Positions 7,460 to 16,573 of a DNA stretch of 64,000 nt are shown one piece after another; the stretch's first letter is position 1; every line of letters begins with the position of its first letter. Origin of the DNA: Rhodospirillales bacterium (GTDB taxonomy: Bacteria; Pseudomonadota; Alphaproteobacteria; Acetobacterales; Acetobacteraceae); NCBI GenBank assembly GCA_025352665.1, contig JANXSM010000177.1, positions 1 through 64,000 of the forward strand, in the 5' to 3' direction. The translations under genes and the position numbers were made by a program. The notes under the pieces were generated by a model that was given only the letters and a program-made list of their open reading frames with translations, did not search any database and had not been told where the DNA came from.

Positions 7460-9163
7460 CTAGCTGCAGCCCGCCGCCGTAAGCACAGCGCGCACCTGTT
7501 CGAGCGGCGTGATGCTGATGGTTGCGCACCGGCCGATCGCGTGTGGCAGGATCAGATGCATGCGGCCGTCGCGCATCTTCTTGTCGCGGCGCATGTGGTC
7601 AAGCAGACCATCGGCACTCAGCCGGCGATTGAGGCGCGACAGGTCGCCGGGCAGGCCGACGCTGTTGAGATGGGCGATCACCCTGTCGGTGTCGGAGGCG
7701 TCGCACAGACCCAGCCTTGTGGCGAGCTGAAAGGCGAGGCCGATGCCGGCGGCAACCGCTTCGCCGTGCAGCACATTACCATAGCCGCATTCCGCCTCGA
7801 TGGCATGGCCGAAGGTGTGGCCGAGGTTGAGCAGGGCGCGCCCGTTGTTCGGCTTCTCCTCGCGCTCGTCCTCGCCCACCACCTGCGCCTTGAATGCGCA
7901 GGCCCGCAGCACCGCCTCCGCCTGCACTGGGCGGTCGCCGGCAATCACTGCTTCGCCGTGGCTTTCGCACCAGCCGAAGAAGCCAGCATCGCCGATCAGC
8001 CCCGCCTTCACAGTCTCGGCGTAGCCGGCCCGCAACTCGCGCGGCGGCAAGGTCGCAAGCGTATCGGTGTCCGCCAGCACCATGCGGGGCTGATGGAACG
8101 CGCCCAGCAGGTTCTTGCCGTGGCGGGTGTTTATGGCGGTCTTGCCGCCGACCGAACTGTCGACCTGGGCCAGCAAAGTCGTGGGGATTTGGACAAGCGG
8201 CAGCCCACGCAGAACGGTGGCGGCAGCGAAGCCCGCGAGATCACCAACCACGCCGCCGCCCAGAGCCACGATGGCGGTACGTCGCTCGACCCGCAGATCG
8301 AGCAGCCGGTCGATCAGCTGAGTATACTGCTCCAGGCTTTTCGCCCGCTCGCCGTTTGGCAGCACGATGACATCGTGCTGAAAACCGGTGGCGGCGAGGC
8401 CGGCTTGCAACGCCGCGAGATGCAAGGGGGCGACGATGTCGTCCGTGATGACGACGCAGCGCTTCTGTGGCAGCACCGGTGCCAGCAATGCCCCCGCCCG
8501 GCTGAGCAGGCCGGAGCCGACCACCACATCGTAGCTGCCCTGAGAGAGCGATAGTGAAAGTCGGCGCGGCGCTTGCCAGGCTTGTAGGGCGGTGACGACG
8601 CGGCTCGTGGTGTGGTCTGGTGGCTCGTCGCCGCAATCGAGTACCAGATCGGCTTCGGCGTAGACGGGATGGCGTTGTTCCATCAGTCGCTGCAGCACGT
8701 CGGCCGGTTCCTGGCCCACCAGGAGCGGGCGATGGCTGCGCTGGGAGACGCGCCTTACCAGCGTCGGCAACGGCACCCGCAGCCACAGGCTGACCGCGTC
8801 GCGCCTGACCGTGGCCCGCGTTTCCGTATCCATGAAGGCGCCACCACCGGTCGCCAGCACGATCGGCTCCCCTGCCAGCATGCGGCGGATCACACGGCGT
8901 TCGCCGGCGCGGAACTCGGCCTCACCGAAGCGGTTGAACAGTTCTGCGATCGAGGTGCCGGCCGCGAGTTCGATCTCGGCATCCGCGTCGTGGAAGGGCA
9001 ACCCCAGCCGGGCCGCCAGCCTGCGCCCGATGGAGGTTTTCCCCGCCCCCATCAGCCCGACCAGAACGATGGAACGGCCAGACAGGCTCTCCGGCAGAAT
9101 TGGAGCATCCTCGCGCAGTGGGATCGCCTTATGAATGGGTGTGGTCGCGGTGTTGCGTGTCAT
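7460..9163 (-). CDS. aroKB: Bifunctional shikimate kinase / 3-dehydroquinate synthase
   Basis: A 567-residue fusion catalysing two steps of the shikimate pathway. The N-terminal kinase (about residues 28-190) has Walker A GLMGAGKT at 36-43 and the shikimate-binding ATGGGAFMD. The C-terminal dehydroquinate synthase (about 200-567) has the NAD-binding GGGVVGDLAGF, a KTAIN segment and the metal-ligand motif NLGHTFGHAIE. The ATG at 9163 is preferred; upstream codons encode a glutamine-rich stretch with no family similarity. The fusion is found in Acetobacteraceae and relatives, whereas most bacteria keep aroK and aroB separate. It is divergent from the small membrane gene and xerD. Confidence 0.96.
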   Translation of the reverse strand: MTRNTATTPIHKAIPLREDAPILPESLSGRSIVLVGLMGAGKTSIGRRLAARLGLPFHDADAEIELAAGTSIAELFNRFGEAEFRAGERRVIRRMLAGEPIVLATGGGAFMDTETRATVRRDAVSLWLRVPLPTLVRRVSQRSHRPLLVGQEPADVLQRLMEQRHPVYAEADLVLDCGDEPPDHTTSRVVTALQAWQAPRRLSLSLSQGSYDVVVGSGLLSRAGALLAPVLPQKRCVVITDDIVAPLHLAALQAGLAATGFQHDVIVLPNGERAKSLEQYTQLIDRLLDLRVERRTAIVALGGGVVGDLAGFAAATVLRGLPLVQIPTTLLAQVDSSVGGKTAINTRHGKNLLGAFHQPRMVLADTDTLATLPPRELRAGYAETVKAGLIGDAGFFGWCESHGEAVIAGDRPVQAEAVLRACAFKAQVVGEDEREEKPNNGRALLNLGHTFGHAIEAECGYGNVLHGEAVAAGIGLAFQLATRLGLCDASDTDRVIAHLNSVGLPGDLSRLNRRLSADGLLDHMRRDKKMRDGRMHLILPHAIGRCATISITPLEQVRAVLTAAGCS

Positions 9164-9232
9164 GGCGTGCAAGGGTAGCACGACCCCCGCGATACACGCC
9201 AAGCCAAGGGGTGTGGGGTTGGGAGTACTGGT

Positions 9233-9379
9233 ATGGGTCGGCTGCTGCTGCTGTTGTTCCTGCTTTTGCTGCTGGCGACCGGCCTCGGCTTTCTCGCACT
9301 CGGCGCGTTTCCGCCGGAGCCACGGACGGCACCCGTCCATAAGGTGATACCGAACGACCGGTTCATCCGGGGAAGCTGA
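9233..9379 (+). CDS. Small single-pass membrane protein coupled to xerD
   Basis: A 48-residue open frame beginning MGRLLLLLFLLLLLATGLGF, with one strongly hydrophobic helix (about residues 4-26) followed by a charged tail ending NDRFIRGS. Its TGA overlaps the xerD ATG (TGATG at 9377-9381), a typical translational-coupling arrangement. No domain is recognised. The length, hydrophobicity and overlap support a real gene; its function, perhaps membrane anchoring or assembly, is unknown. Confidence 0.6.
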   Translation: MGRLLLLLFLLLLLATGLGFLALGAFPPEPRTAPVHKVIPNDRFIRGS

Positions 9380-10239
9380 TGGACCGCCATATCGAGGCCT
9401 TCCTCGAAATGCTGGCGGCTGAACGCGGGGCCGCGCTCAACACCCTGCTGGCTTATCGCGCCGATCTGGAGAGTTTCGCAGAGACCGTGGCCAAACCGGC
9501 GGAGGCGGATGGCCAGGATCTGCGGCGTTATCTCGCAGGGTTGGCGGACCAGGGGCTGTCGCCGCGCACTCAAAGCCGACGCCTCTCGGCATTGCGACAG
9601 TTTCACCTTTTCCTGTTGCGTGAGGGTGTGCGTCCCGATGATCCCACCAAACTGCTCGATGCGCCGCGGATTGGTACAACCCTGCCGAAATATCTGTCCG
9701 AAGCGGAGGTGGACTTGTTGCTGGCAGCGGCGCGGGGCGAGCGGCAAGGATTGCTGATGCATGCAGCGCTGGAAATTCTCTACGCCACCGGTTTGCGCGT
9801 CAGCGAGTTGCTCGCCCTGCCGCGCATAGCACTTGCCGGCAATGCGGTTCTGTTAATGATCCGCGGCAAAGGCGGGCGCGAGCGCATCGTGCCGCTCAGC
9901 GATGCCGCGCGCGACGCCGCCGCCCTGATCGCCACGCATAAGGGCAAATGGCTGTTTCCCGGCCGCAACCCTGCCCAAGCGCTGACGCGCCAAGGTTTCG
10001 CCCGACTTCTCAAACAGGTGGCGTTAGCTGCAGGCCTCGACCCTGACCGGGTTAGCCCTCATGTGCTGCGGCATTCCTTCGCCAGCCACATGCTCGCGCA
10101 TGGCGCCGATCTGCGCAGCCTGCAGACGTTGCTCGGACATGCCGACATCGCGACCACGCAAATCTACACCCACGTGCTGGCCGAACGCCTGCAGCGCCTG
10201 GTCGAAGCGCACCATCCTCTGGCCTCCCGTTTGCGCTGA
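9379..10239 (+). CDS. xerD: Site-specific tyrosine recombinase XerD
   Basis: A 286-residue recombinase that with XerC resolves chromosome dimers at dif during division. The N-terminal SAM-like core-binding domain spans about residues 1-90. The catalytic domain shows Arg140 ([10 protein letters not shown]), Lys164 (RGKGGRER), His228 and Arg231 ([10 protein letters not shown]), His254 ([11 protein letters not shown]) and the nucleophile Tyr263 (IYTHV). Length and motifs fit housekeeping XerD rather than an island integrase. It starts within the stop of the small membrane gene and is followed by accA after 25 bp. Confidence 0.95.
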   Translation: MDRHIEAFLEMLAAERGAALNTLLAYRADLESFAETVAKPAEADGQDLRRYLAGLADQGLSPRTQSRRLSALRQFHLFLLREGVRPDDPTKLLDAPRIGTTLPKYLSEAEVDLLLAAARGERQGLLMHAALEILYATGLRVSELLALPRIALAGNAVLLMIRGKGGRERIVPLSDAARDAAALIATHKGKWLFPGRNPAQALTRQGFARLLKQVALAAGLDPDRVSPHVLRHSFASHMLAHGADLRSLQTLLGHADIATTQIYTHVLAERLQRLVEAHHPLASRLR

Positions 10240-10264
10240 GGCTAAAGCCTGCTTAGGAAGCTGC

Positions 10265-11224
10265 ATGCGCCATTTTCTCGACTTCGAAAAACCCCTCGCA
10301 GAGCTCGACGCCAAGATCGCCGAACTGCGCGCCATGTCCGCCCCTGAGGGCATGAATATCGGTGACGAAGTCGCTCGGCTGACCGAAAAGGCCGACAAGC
10401 AGTTGCGCGTGACCTACGCCAAGCTCACACCCTGGCAGAAGACGCTGGTGGCACGCCATCCGGAACGGCCGAAGGCGAGCAACTATCTGGAAGGCTTGAT
10501 CACCGACTACACGCCGCTGGCCGGAGACCGGGCGTTCGCGGAGGACGCGGCGATCGTCGGAGGGCTGGGGCGTTTCCAGGGTCATTCCGTCGTTGTCATC
10601 GGCACCGAGAAGGGCCACGACACCGAAAGTCGCGTGCGGCACAATTTCGGCATGGCGCGGCCGGAAGGCTATCGCAAGGCGCGCCGGCTGATCGAGCTTG
10701 CCGGCCGATTCGGCCTGCCGGTGCTCACCTTCGTCGACACGTCAGGCGCGTTTCCAGGCATCGATGCTGAGGCGCGCGGCCAGGCTGAGGCGATCGCCCG
10801 TTCCATCGAGGCGTGCCTGGAACTGCGCACGCCGCTGATCGCCACCATCATCGGCGAAGGCGGCTCCGGTGGCGCCATTGCCCTGGCGGCCGGTGACAGC
10901 GTTCTGATGCTCGAGCACGCCATCTATTCTGTCATTTCTCCCGAAGGCTGTGCCTCCATCCTGTGGCGCGACGCGGCCCAGGCGGAGGCGGCGGCCGAGG
11001 CGCTCAAGCTGACCGCTGAGGACCTCAAGCGGCTGCGCCTGATCGATGGCATCGTGATCGAGCCGCTCGGTGGTGCACATCGCAATCCCGGAGCCGCGGT
11101 GGCCGCGGTGGGCGAGGCGATCGGGTCGGCGTTGCGCCCGCTGCTCGGCATGCCCGAGGCTGCGCTGATCGCCAGGCGCCGCGAGAAATATCTCGATATG
11201 GGCCGCGAGCCCGCTGGGGTATAA
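10265..11224 (+). CDS. accA: Acetyl-CoA carboxylase carboxyltransferase subunit alpha
   Basis: The 319-residue alpha subunit of the carboxyltransferase that, with AccD, makes malonyl-CoA for fatty acid synthesis. Family blocks include [20 protein letters not shown], the [13 protein letters not shown] segment, [18 protein letters not shown] and the oxyanion-forming [15 protein letters not shown]. An upstream in-frame start at 10061 lies inside xerD and is rejected; the ATG at 10265 gives the standard N-terminus. It is likely cotranscribed with xerD and possibly tyrS. Confidence 0.96.
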   Translation: MRHFLDFEKPLAELDAKIAELRAMSAPEGMNIGDEVARLTEKADKQLRVTYAKLTPWQKTLVARHPERPKASNYLEGLITDYTPLAGDRAFAEDAAIVGGLGRFQGHSVVVIGTEKGHDTESRVRHNFGMARPEGYRKARRLIELAGRFGLPVLTFVDTSGAFPGIDAEARGQAEAIARSIEACLELRTPLIATIIGEGGSGGAIALAAGDSVLMLEHAIYSVISPEGCASILWRDAAQAEAAAEALKLTAEDLKRLRLIDGIVIEPLGGAHRNPGAAVAAVGEAIGSALRPLLGMPEAALIARRREKYLDMGREPAGV

Positions 11225-11254
11225 CCCGCCCCCGATAAACCAGGAATTCAGCCA

Positions 11255-12499
11255 ATGCCCAGCAGCGCCTTCCTGCACGAAGCGACCCAACGGGGCTTTG
11301 TGTTCCAGTGCACCGACACCGAGGCGCTCGACGCCGCTTTCGCGGCCGGGCCGGTTGCCGGCTATATCGGGTTCGACTGTACGGCGGATAGCCTGCATGT
11401 CGGCTCGCTAGTGCAGATCATGTTGCTGCGCCTGATGCAACGGCATGGCCACAAGCCGGTGACGCTGATGGGAGGGGGCACCACGCGGATCGGCGACCCG
11501 AGCTTTCGCGACGAAGCCCGCCAGTTGCTTTCCGACGACCAGATCGCGGCCAACATGGCTGGGATGAAGCGCTGCTTCGCGCCGTTCATGCAATTCGGCG
11601 ACGGCCCATCGCTGGCCATCATGCCCAACAACGCCGACTGGCTCGACCAGCTCAGCTACATCCAGCTGCTGCGCGAGGTCGGCGTGCATTTCAGCGTCAA
11701 CCGCATGCTCAGCTTCGACAGCGTGCGCACGCGGCTGGAGCGCGAACAGGGCCTGACGTTCCTCGAATTCAACTACTCCATTCTGCAAAGTTACGATTTC
11801 CGCGAACTCTACCGTCGCCACGGTGTGACGCTGCAGATGGGTGGATCGGATCAGTGGGGCAACATCGTCTCCGGCGTCGACCTCGTGCGTCGTACCGACG
11901 CCAAGACCGTGTTCGGCCTGACCACGCCGCTGATCGCGACAGCCTCCGGCGCCAAAATGGGCAAGTCCGCCAAGGGCGCCGTTTGGCTGACCGCCGATCG
12001 GTTAAGCCCATACGACTACTGGCAATTCTGGCGCAACACCGAGGACGCTGATGTCGGACGCTTCCTGCGTCTGTTCACCGATATACCGCTCAATGAGATC
12101 GCGCGGCTTGAAGCGCTTGGCGGCGCCGAGATCAATGAGGCGAAGAAAATCCTGGCGACCGAGGCAACCACCCTCGCGCACGGGCCGCACGCGGCGCACA
12201 CTGCGGCTGAAACCGCGCGTCAGGCGTTCGAGCAGGGGATGGCGGCCGATGATCTGCCCGGCATCATCATTGCGGAAGACGATCTGCGGGGGGGCATCGC
12301 AGCCATTCGCCTGTTTGTCGACTCAGGGCTTGCGGCCAGCAATGGAGAGGCACGTCGGCTGATTCGCGGCGGTGGCGCACGGGTCAACGACGTTCCATTG
12401 ACCGACGAAGCCGCGGTCGTCGGCGTTGCTGATTTGCTTGATGGCGTCATCAAACTTTCCGCGGGCAAGAAGCAGCACCGCCTGGTGCGCATTGGCTGA
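11255..12499 (+). CDS. tyrS: Tyrosyl-tRNA synthetase
   Basis: A class I aminoacyl-tRNA synthetase of 414 residues. The HIGH-like motif is SLHVGS near residue 51, and the KMSKS loop appears as KMGKS in [15 protein letters not shown]. Tyrosine and tRNA contacts are suggested by [11 protein letters not shown]. The C-terminal S4 RNA-binding domain ([19 protein letters not shown]) is complete. It follows accA by 30 bp with a purine-rich ribosome site before the ATG. Confidence 0.97.
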   Translation: MPSSAFLHEATQRGFVFQCTDTEALDAAFAAGPVAGYIGFDCTADSLHVGSLVQIMLLRLMQRHGHKPVTLMGGGTTRIGDPSFRDEARQLLSDDQIAANMAGMKRCFAPFMQFGDGPSLAIMPNNADWLDQLSYIQLLREVGVHFSVNRMLSFDSVRTRLEREQGLTFLEFNYSILQSYDFRELYRRHGVTLQMGGSDQWGNIVSGVDLVRRTDAKTVFGLTTPLIATASGAKMGKSAKGAVWLTADRLSPYDYWQFWRNTEDADVGRFLRLFTDIPLNEIARLEALGGAEINEAKKILATEATTLAHGPHAAHTAAETARQAFEQGMAADDLPGIIIAEDDLRGGIAAIRLFVDSGLAASNGEARRLIRGGGARVNDVPLTDEAAVVGVADLLDGVIKLSAGKKQHRLVRIG

Positions 12500-12833
12500 G
12501 GCGGTGTCTCGCCGCGCTGTGCTGCGCGGCAGGCTTTGACGGTTTGTTTGTCCGCATTCAGACGAGCTTTGCCCAATGGTCCACCACCTTGGCCATCCGG
12601 AGGACCACGGCGTCGCGTCACATATTTTAGCGCATGACGCGTCGAAGCCTGGTTCTCAGGAGAGCGTCTGCTGCGTCGATTGTCTCAGTGCCAACCGCTT
12701 CAAATCAAAAAGGGCTGGCCGTGATCGCGGCCAGCCTTTTTCTGCGTGAAACAACCCGGCAGAGTGGCGCTTGGCTTGATCGTTATGACTTTGGATATGT
12801 CATCCAAAATCATAAAATGACGGTCAAGCAAAG
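12500..12833. other. Intergenic region downstream of tyrS, no gene called
   Basis: The convergent gap between tyrS and the acid phosphatase gene. A 70-codon frame at 12634-12846 has no recognisable product and runs through the terminator, so it is not called. A 7-bp inverted repeat CGCGTCA/TGACGCG (12614-12620 and 12635-12641) lies midway. The 207 bp between the tyrS stop and the terminator could be a long 3' UTR or hold a small RNA; the sequence does not decide. Confidence 0.4.
12707..12741. terminator. Bidirectional intrinsic terminator
   Basis: A GC-rich stem GGCTGGCC/GGCCAGCC with a short loop, preceded by AAAAAG and followed by CTTTTT, so it has a T-run on either strand. It is placed to end transcripts from tyrS on the plus strand. 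Confidence 0.8.
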
Positions 12834-12880
12834 GCCGAGAGACTGATGATGTTTTTACCCAACATCATCAGTCTCTCGGC
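12834..12880 (-). terminator. Perfect 20-bp hairpin after the acid phosphatase gene
   Basis: Arms at 12834-12853 and 12861-12880 are perfect reverse complements with a 7-nt loop (tttaccc). The hairpin begins 5 bp beyond the stop of the phosphatase gene on the minus strand. The T-run after it is weak (GCCTTTGCTTG), so it may act as a terminator or as a 3'-end stabiliser. Confidence 0.7.
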
Positions 12881-12885
12881 TGGGC

Positions 12886-13581
12886 TCAGAGGCCGAGTGC
12901 TGCGCGCACCTCGGCTTTTGCCGCGGCGAAATCAGCCTGGAACTCTGGCTGTTGGAACATCACCGCCGCGATCGCTGTGCCGGCGCGGGTGCCTGCTGTG
13001 ATGTCCGTGGGATAATGCATCCCACCAATAACTCGGCTCTGCGCGTATTCGTCAGCGCGGGCCCAAATCTCGTATTTCATTTCCGGAACCATCGCAGCCA
13101 TGACGATTGCGGTGATTATGACCTGGGTGGTGTGGCCGGACGGATAGGAACCGCTTTTGGTGGGTTGCGCGATCGCCTTCACGTCGGGGTTGGCGAGCCA
13201 GGGGCGCACACGGCCAAATACCGGTTTGATCGGATCGAGCGTGCCGGCCTCGCTTTCTGCAATGCGCTCATGCAGCGCGTTCATCTTGGGTGTGGTCTGC
13301 TCGGTGAATTTCGGCCCGAACACGCTACCGAACATGACATAGACGGTCTCCGCCGAATCCTCGAAGGCGAGTCTCTTTCGGGCGTCACTTGCGGCGGCTT
13401 GGGCGTCGAGCACGGCCTGCATGTCTGACTTGTCGACGGCAGAGCCTTTGACCGGCGGCGGCTGCATCAGCACCGCGAGATCCATCGTTTTGTTGGTGAC
13501 GTATGGCTCGGCAGCGAATGCCGGGAACACCAGGGCTGCGGCAAACGCTGAGGCAAGCAACAGGCGACGGGAAGCAATCAT
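12886..13581 (-). CDS. Class A non-specific acid phosphatase (PAP2 family), periplasmic
   Basis: A 231-residue exported phosphatase that removes phosphate from varied organic phosphomonoesters. The start at 13581 gives a signal peptide (MIASRRLLLASAFAAALVFP, cleavage near AFA-AEP). The three PAP2 motifs are present: K119 with RP126-127 (KPVFGRVRP), PSGH at 147-150, and SRVIGGMHYPTD at 182-193 with the catalytic histidine. Its length fits PhoN-like enzymes. The gene stands alone, ended by a strong hairpin. Confidence 0.93.
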   Translation of the reverse strand: MIASRRLLLASAFAAALVFPAFAAEPYVTNKTMDLAVLMQPPPVKGSAVDKSDMQAVLDAQAAASDARKRLAFEDSAETVYVMFGSVFGPKFTEQTTPKMNALHERIAESEAGTLDPIKPVFGRVRPWLANPDVKAIAQPTKSGSYPSGHTTQVIITAIVMAAMVPEMKYEIWARADEYAQSRVIGGMHYPTDITAGTRAGTAIAAVMFQQPEFQADFAAAKAEVRAALGL

Positions 13582-13665
13582 GACGGCATTCTCTCTATGA
13601 ATGGAGCCGTGCAGAACGCCTCGTGCGCATGATGCCGGCAAGCGACATGTTGATGAATTAGTTTG

Positions 13666-14913
13666 CTAAAAAAGGGACATCTGACTTTCGGCGACACCAG
13701 GTATGCCGCACGGCGCCCGAAACCTGGTGCAATCGAGATCCTGCCGTTCCTCCATGCCCCATTGGCGGGCGACGCGAGCGAAGCGGCGGGCGAGCAGATC
13801 CGCGTAGACACCGGTGCCGGTGAAGCGCTTGCCGAAGCGCGCGTCGTTCAGCCCGCCAGCACGGGTCTCGCGCACCATTTCAAGAACGTGGCGGGCGCGG
13901 TCGGGGAAGTGGGTATGCAGCCAATCTTCAAAGATCTGCTTCAGTTCGTGTGGCAGGCGCAACAGCACATAGCCGGCCTGCCTGGCGCCGGCCTTGGATG
14001 CGACCTCGATAATGCGTTCCATTTCGCAATCGTTGAGCGCCGGTATCATCGGCGCCGCCAGCACGCCGGTAGGAACGCCGGCAGCACTTAATTCGCGGAT
14101 GGCCTGCAGCCTGCGCATTGGAGTGGCCGCCCGCGGTTCCATCCGCCGCGCAAGCGTCGTGTCAAGCGTTGTGACCGACAGGTAGACACGCACGAGATTG
14201 CGCTGCGCCAGTTCCTGCAGGATGTCGAGATCCCTGAGTACACCGGCGGATTTTGTGACGATCGTGACGGGGTGATTGAACTTCTCCATAACCTCCAGCA
14301 CCTCACGCGACAGTTTCAACGTGCGCTCGATCGGTTGGTATGGATCGGTGTTTGAGCCGAGTGCCAGCGGGCGCGCGACGTAGCCGGGTTTGCGCAATTC
14401 CTTTTCCAGCAAGCTTGCAACGTCGGGTTTGAAAAGCAGCTTGGTTTCGAAGTCGAGCCCCGGCGAATGGCCCAGATAGGCGTGCGATGGGCGGGCGTAG
14501 CAATAAACGCAGCCGTGCTCGCATCCGCGATAGGGGTTGACCGCGCGATCGAAGCCGATGTCCGGGCTTTGGTTCCAGCTGATTACAGTGCGGCTGGCAT
14601 CTCGGGTCAATGTTGTCGGCAGCGGCGGCAGTTCGGCGAAGTCGGCGGTCAACGTCTCCCACCCGTCGTCGAATGGGGTTGCCTCGCGCGCGTCGAACCG
14701 ATTGCGCGGGTTGAGCGTGGCGCCGCGTCCGCGTTGCGGAGAGCGCAGCGGGGGCGGCACCGGCGGAATGCCGAGCCCGTGGCGGCTGCGGGGGCCGCTG
14801 GCCGGCATGTCTGGCTGACCGGCGCGTTCTAACGCCTCGAGTTCCGCGGGATCGATTTCCCGGGCGAGGTCGCAATCGCTATACGAGCGGGTGTATTCCT
14901 GCGCACGCATCAC
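13666..14913 (-). CDS. PA0069-family radical SAM protein (SPL-like)
   Basis: A 415-residue radical SAM protein related to spore photoproduct lyase. The 4Fe-4S cluster motif is CEHGCVYCYAR (CxxxCxxC) after NPYRGC, near residue 130, followed by family blocks LALGSNTDPYQPIERTLK and VTIVTKSAGVLRDLDIL. The N-terminal 90 residues are arginine- and proline-rich and variable in the family. Its reaction is unknown. The gene is monocistronic, with a 320-bp gene-poor stretch upstream. Confidence 0.9.
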   Translation of the reverse strand: MMRAQEYTRSYSDCDLAREIDPAELEALERAGQPDMPASGPRSRHGLGIPPVPPPLRSPQRGRGATLNPRNRFDAREATPFDDGWETLTADFAELPPLPTTLTRDASRTVISWNQSPDIGFDRAVNPYRGCEHGCVYCYARPSHAYLGHSPGLDFETKLLFKPDVASLLEKELRKPGYVARPLALGSNTDPYQPIERTLKLSREVLEVMEKFNHPVTIVTKSAGVLRDLDILQELAQRNLVRVYLSVTTLDTTLARRMEPRAATPMRRLQAIRELSAAGVPTGVLAAPMIPALNDCEMERIIEVASKAGARQAGYVLLRLPHELKQIFEDWLHTHFPDRARHVLEMVRETRAGGLNDARFGKRFTGTGVYADLLARRFARVARQWGMEERQDLDCTRFRAPCGIPGVAESQMSLF

Positions 14914-15233
14914 GGTGATCCCTGTTTGTTCACAGGCACCTTGCCGAGTTCCATGGGCAGCGTCAAGAACGTTGTGCGAACATTAACCCTTGGGCGTTTT
15001 GCTGCTTAGTCCCGATGTAGAGCCAGTAATCCGTGGGGGCGCCCGCTGTGAGAGTCATCAGTGTCGGGGGATCGTGTGTGTATGTGACCCCTGAGCACAG
15101 GCAGCAGATTGAACAAGAAGCTCACGAACTGCGTCAACGTCTATTTCCGAGCGGTCGATAATGCAATCCTGATGCAGGTCGATCTGAAGCGAGGTCGGCA
15201 AGCGGCAGTTTTCCGTTTCATATTACGTCAGCG
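14914..15233. other. Gene-poor stretch, possible tiny ORF remnant
   Basis: Between two minus-strand genes. The only frame of note is a 37-codon GTG-started plus-strand ORF at 15048-15161, whose product ends EAHELRQRLFPSGR; it matches nothing I recognise. No convincing promoter, tRNA or terminator is seen. It adjoins a lower-GC gene and may be part of a small horizontally acquired or decaying segment. Confidence 0.35.
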
Positions 15234-15833
15234 CTATAAATGTGTGAGCATGTAGTGTTGGCACGCCGTCAGCGCGTCCGCTAGGCCCGGCTCCGGCACA
15301 AGGGTAATTCCCCGTATTTGCGAATCGTCGGCTACCACATCGACGCGAGTGGTTTTGTAGACTAGCTGGTTCACTGCGTCGAAAGCAGTCTCGATCGGTG
15401 TACCCTCGATTGGGACCAAATTCACGACGTTGAAGATACCTTGGTGGCCGGCGCTACTTACTTTTGAAAAAATGTAGACTGAGTTGATTTTCACCGTTGC
15501 CGCGCTGCCCAGATCAACCCGAGGTAAAGGTAGTTGCGAGGCGAGCATGATGGTCATTCTGTTGTCGCTGTGGAGCGCGAGTGAGAGTCCGAGAACGGGC
15601 AACCCTGCAGTTATGGTGATTACGCATGAGGTGGTATATCCGGGGCTGTGAGCGTCCACATAGGTCACGTTCACACCCGCTTCCCCTGTGGGAAAGTCCC
15701 GCTGTAAGGCCCACGCAGATACGGAAGCGCAAGTCAGCCCAGCGGCGAGCGTAGCGGTGTGAATGTGGATGACAGTGCGCTCCTTCTTTACCCTAGGCGA
15801 CGCCGTTGCGTGCGGGTAGGCAGATTGCAACAT
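15234..15833 (-). CDS. Putative exported protein of unknown function
   Basis: An open frame of 199 codons whose product carries a signal-peptide-like stretch (IHIHTATLAAGLTCASVSAWA, residues 22-42) followed by a beta-rich region with no recognised domain. Two cysteines lie in the mature part (TTSCVITITAG and TACQHYM). The start is uncertain: the strongest ribosome site, AAGAAGGAG, lies inside the frame 9 nt before an ATC codon, while the ATG at 15833 has a poorly placed AGGGG. Base composition is visibly less GC-rich than neighbours, suggesting acquisition or decay. Confidence 0.5.
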   Translation of the reverse strand: MLQSAYPHATASPRVKKERTVIHIHTATLAAGLTCASVSAWALQRDFPTGEAGVNVTYVDAHSPGYTTSCVITITAGLPVLGLSLALHSDNRMTIMLASQLPLPRVDLGSAATVKINSVYIFSKVSSAGHQGIFNVVNLVPIEGTPIETAFDAVNQLVYKTTRVDVVADDSQIRGITLVPEPGLADALTACQHYMLTHL

Positions 15834-16014
15834 CCCCTGTTTAGAAGCTTACCAAACCTATCCTGCGGGGACGCAACGAGTATATAATATAATGTCGTGT
15901 CAGGGGCTCAGCATCCCGTGAGCTGCGCGCTCTCAATGACATGAATGCGATTGCTTGCGGCGGCGCAGTCAAGTGGGTGTGACTAATCCGAACTCTAGGG
16001 ATGGTCGACACACA

Positions 16015-16560
16015 CTAAAGTTTTGCCTGCAGATGCTCTTGCAGCCGAGGCATCAGCTCGACCAAGTTGCATGGGCGATGGCGATTGTCGAGCTGCCAGA
16101 CAAGAATATCGTCCCAGGCGTCGCGTACTGCGCCGGTGCTGCCTGGGAGAGCAAACATGTATGTTCCACCGGCAACACCACCGATTGCGCGCGACTGCAT
16201 GGTGGACGTCCCAATCTTCTGGTAGCTCAGCATGCGGAAGAGTTCTCCGAAGCCGTCAATGGTTTTTTCCAGCACACGGGCGAACGCCTCAGGTGTGACA
16301 TCGCGCCCGGTGATCCCCGTGCCGCCGGTGGTGATAATCACGTCGATATCCGGCTGCGCGATCCAGCGCTTCAGAAAACCAATAACCAAATCGGCATCGT
16401 CACGTTCGATCGCGCGATCGGCAATCACATGGCCGGCGGTCTCGATCCGCGCCACCAGCGTATCGCCGGAGCTGTCATTGTGCAGGCCGCGTGTGTCCGA
16501 CACGGTAAGGACTGCGATGCGGCAGGCGATGAAGGGGCGGGTTTCGTCGATACGGGCCAT
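16015..16560 (-). CDS. moaB: Molybdenum cofactor biosynthesis protein MoaB
   Basis: A 181-residue MoaB/MogA-family protein, which adenylylates molybdopterin or acts in related cofactor steps. The nucleotide-binding signature is ITTGGTGITGRDVTPEAF (about residues 76-93), followed by the conserved LSYQKIGTSTMQSRAIGG and ALPGSTGAVRDAW blocks. The ATG at 16560 is selected; the longer frame to 16650 overlaps the lytic transglycosylase gene. It lies 13 bp downstream of that gene on the same strand. Confidence 0.93.
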   Translation of the reverse strand: MARIDETRPFIACRIAVLTVSDTRGLHNDSSGDTLVARIETAGHVIADRAIERDDADLVIGFLKRWIAQPDIDVIITTGGTGITGRDVTPEAFARVLEKTIDGFGELFRMLSYQKIGTSTMQSRAIGGVAGGTYMFALPGSTGAVRDAWDDILVWQLDNRHRPCNLVELMPRLQEHLQAKL

Positions 16561-16573
16561 GGGGCACTCCTGA

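Noticed and set aside
7541-8554. A 337-codon plus-strand frame within aroKB
   Set aside because: It is antisense to the dehydroquinate synthase domain, whose motifs are intact.
12634-12846. A 70-codon plus-strand ORF after tyrS
   Set aside because: It crosses the intrinsic terminator, has no convincing ribosome site and no recognisable product.
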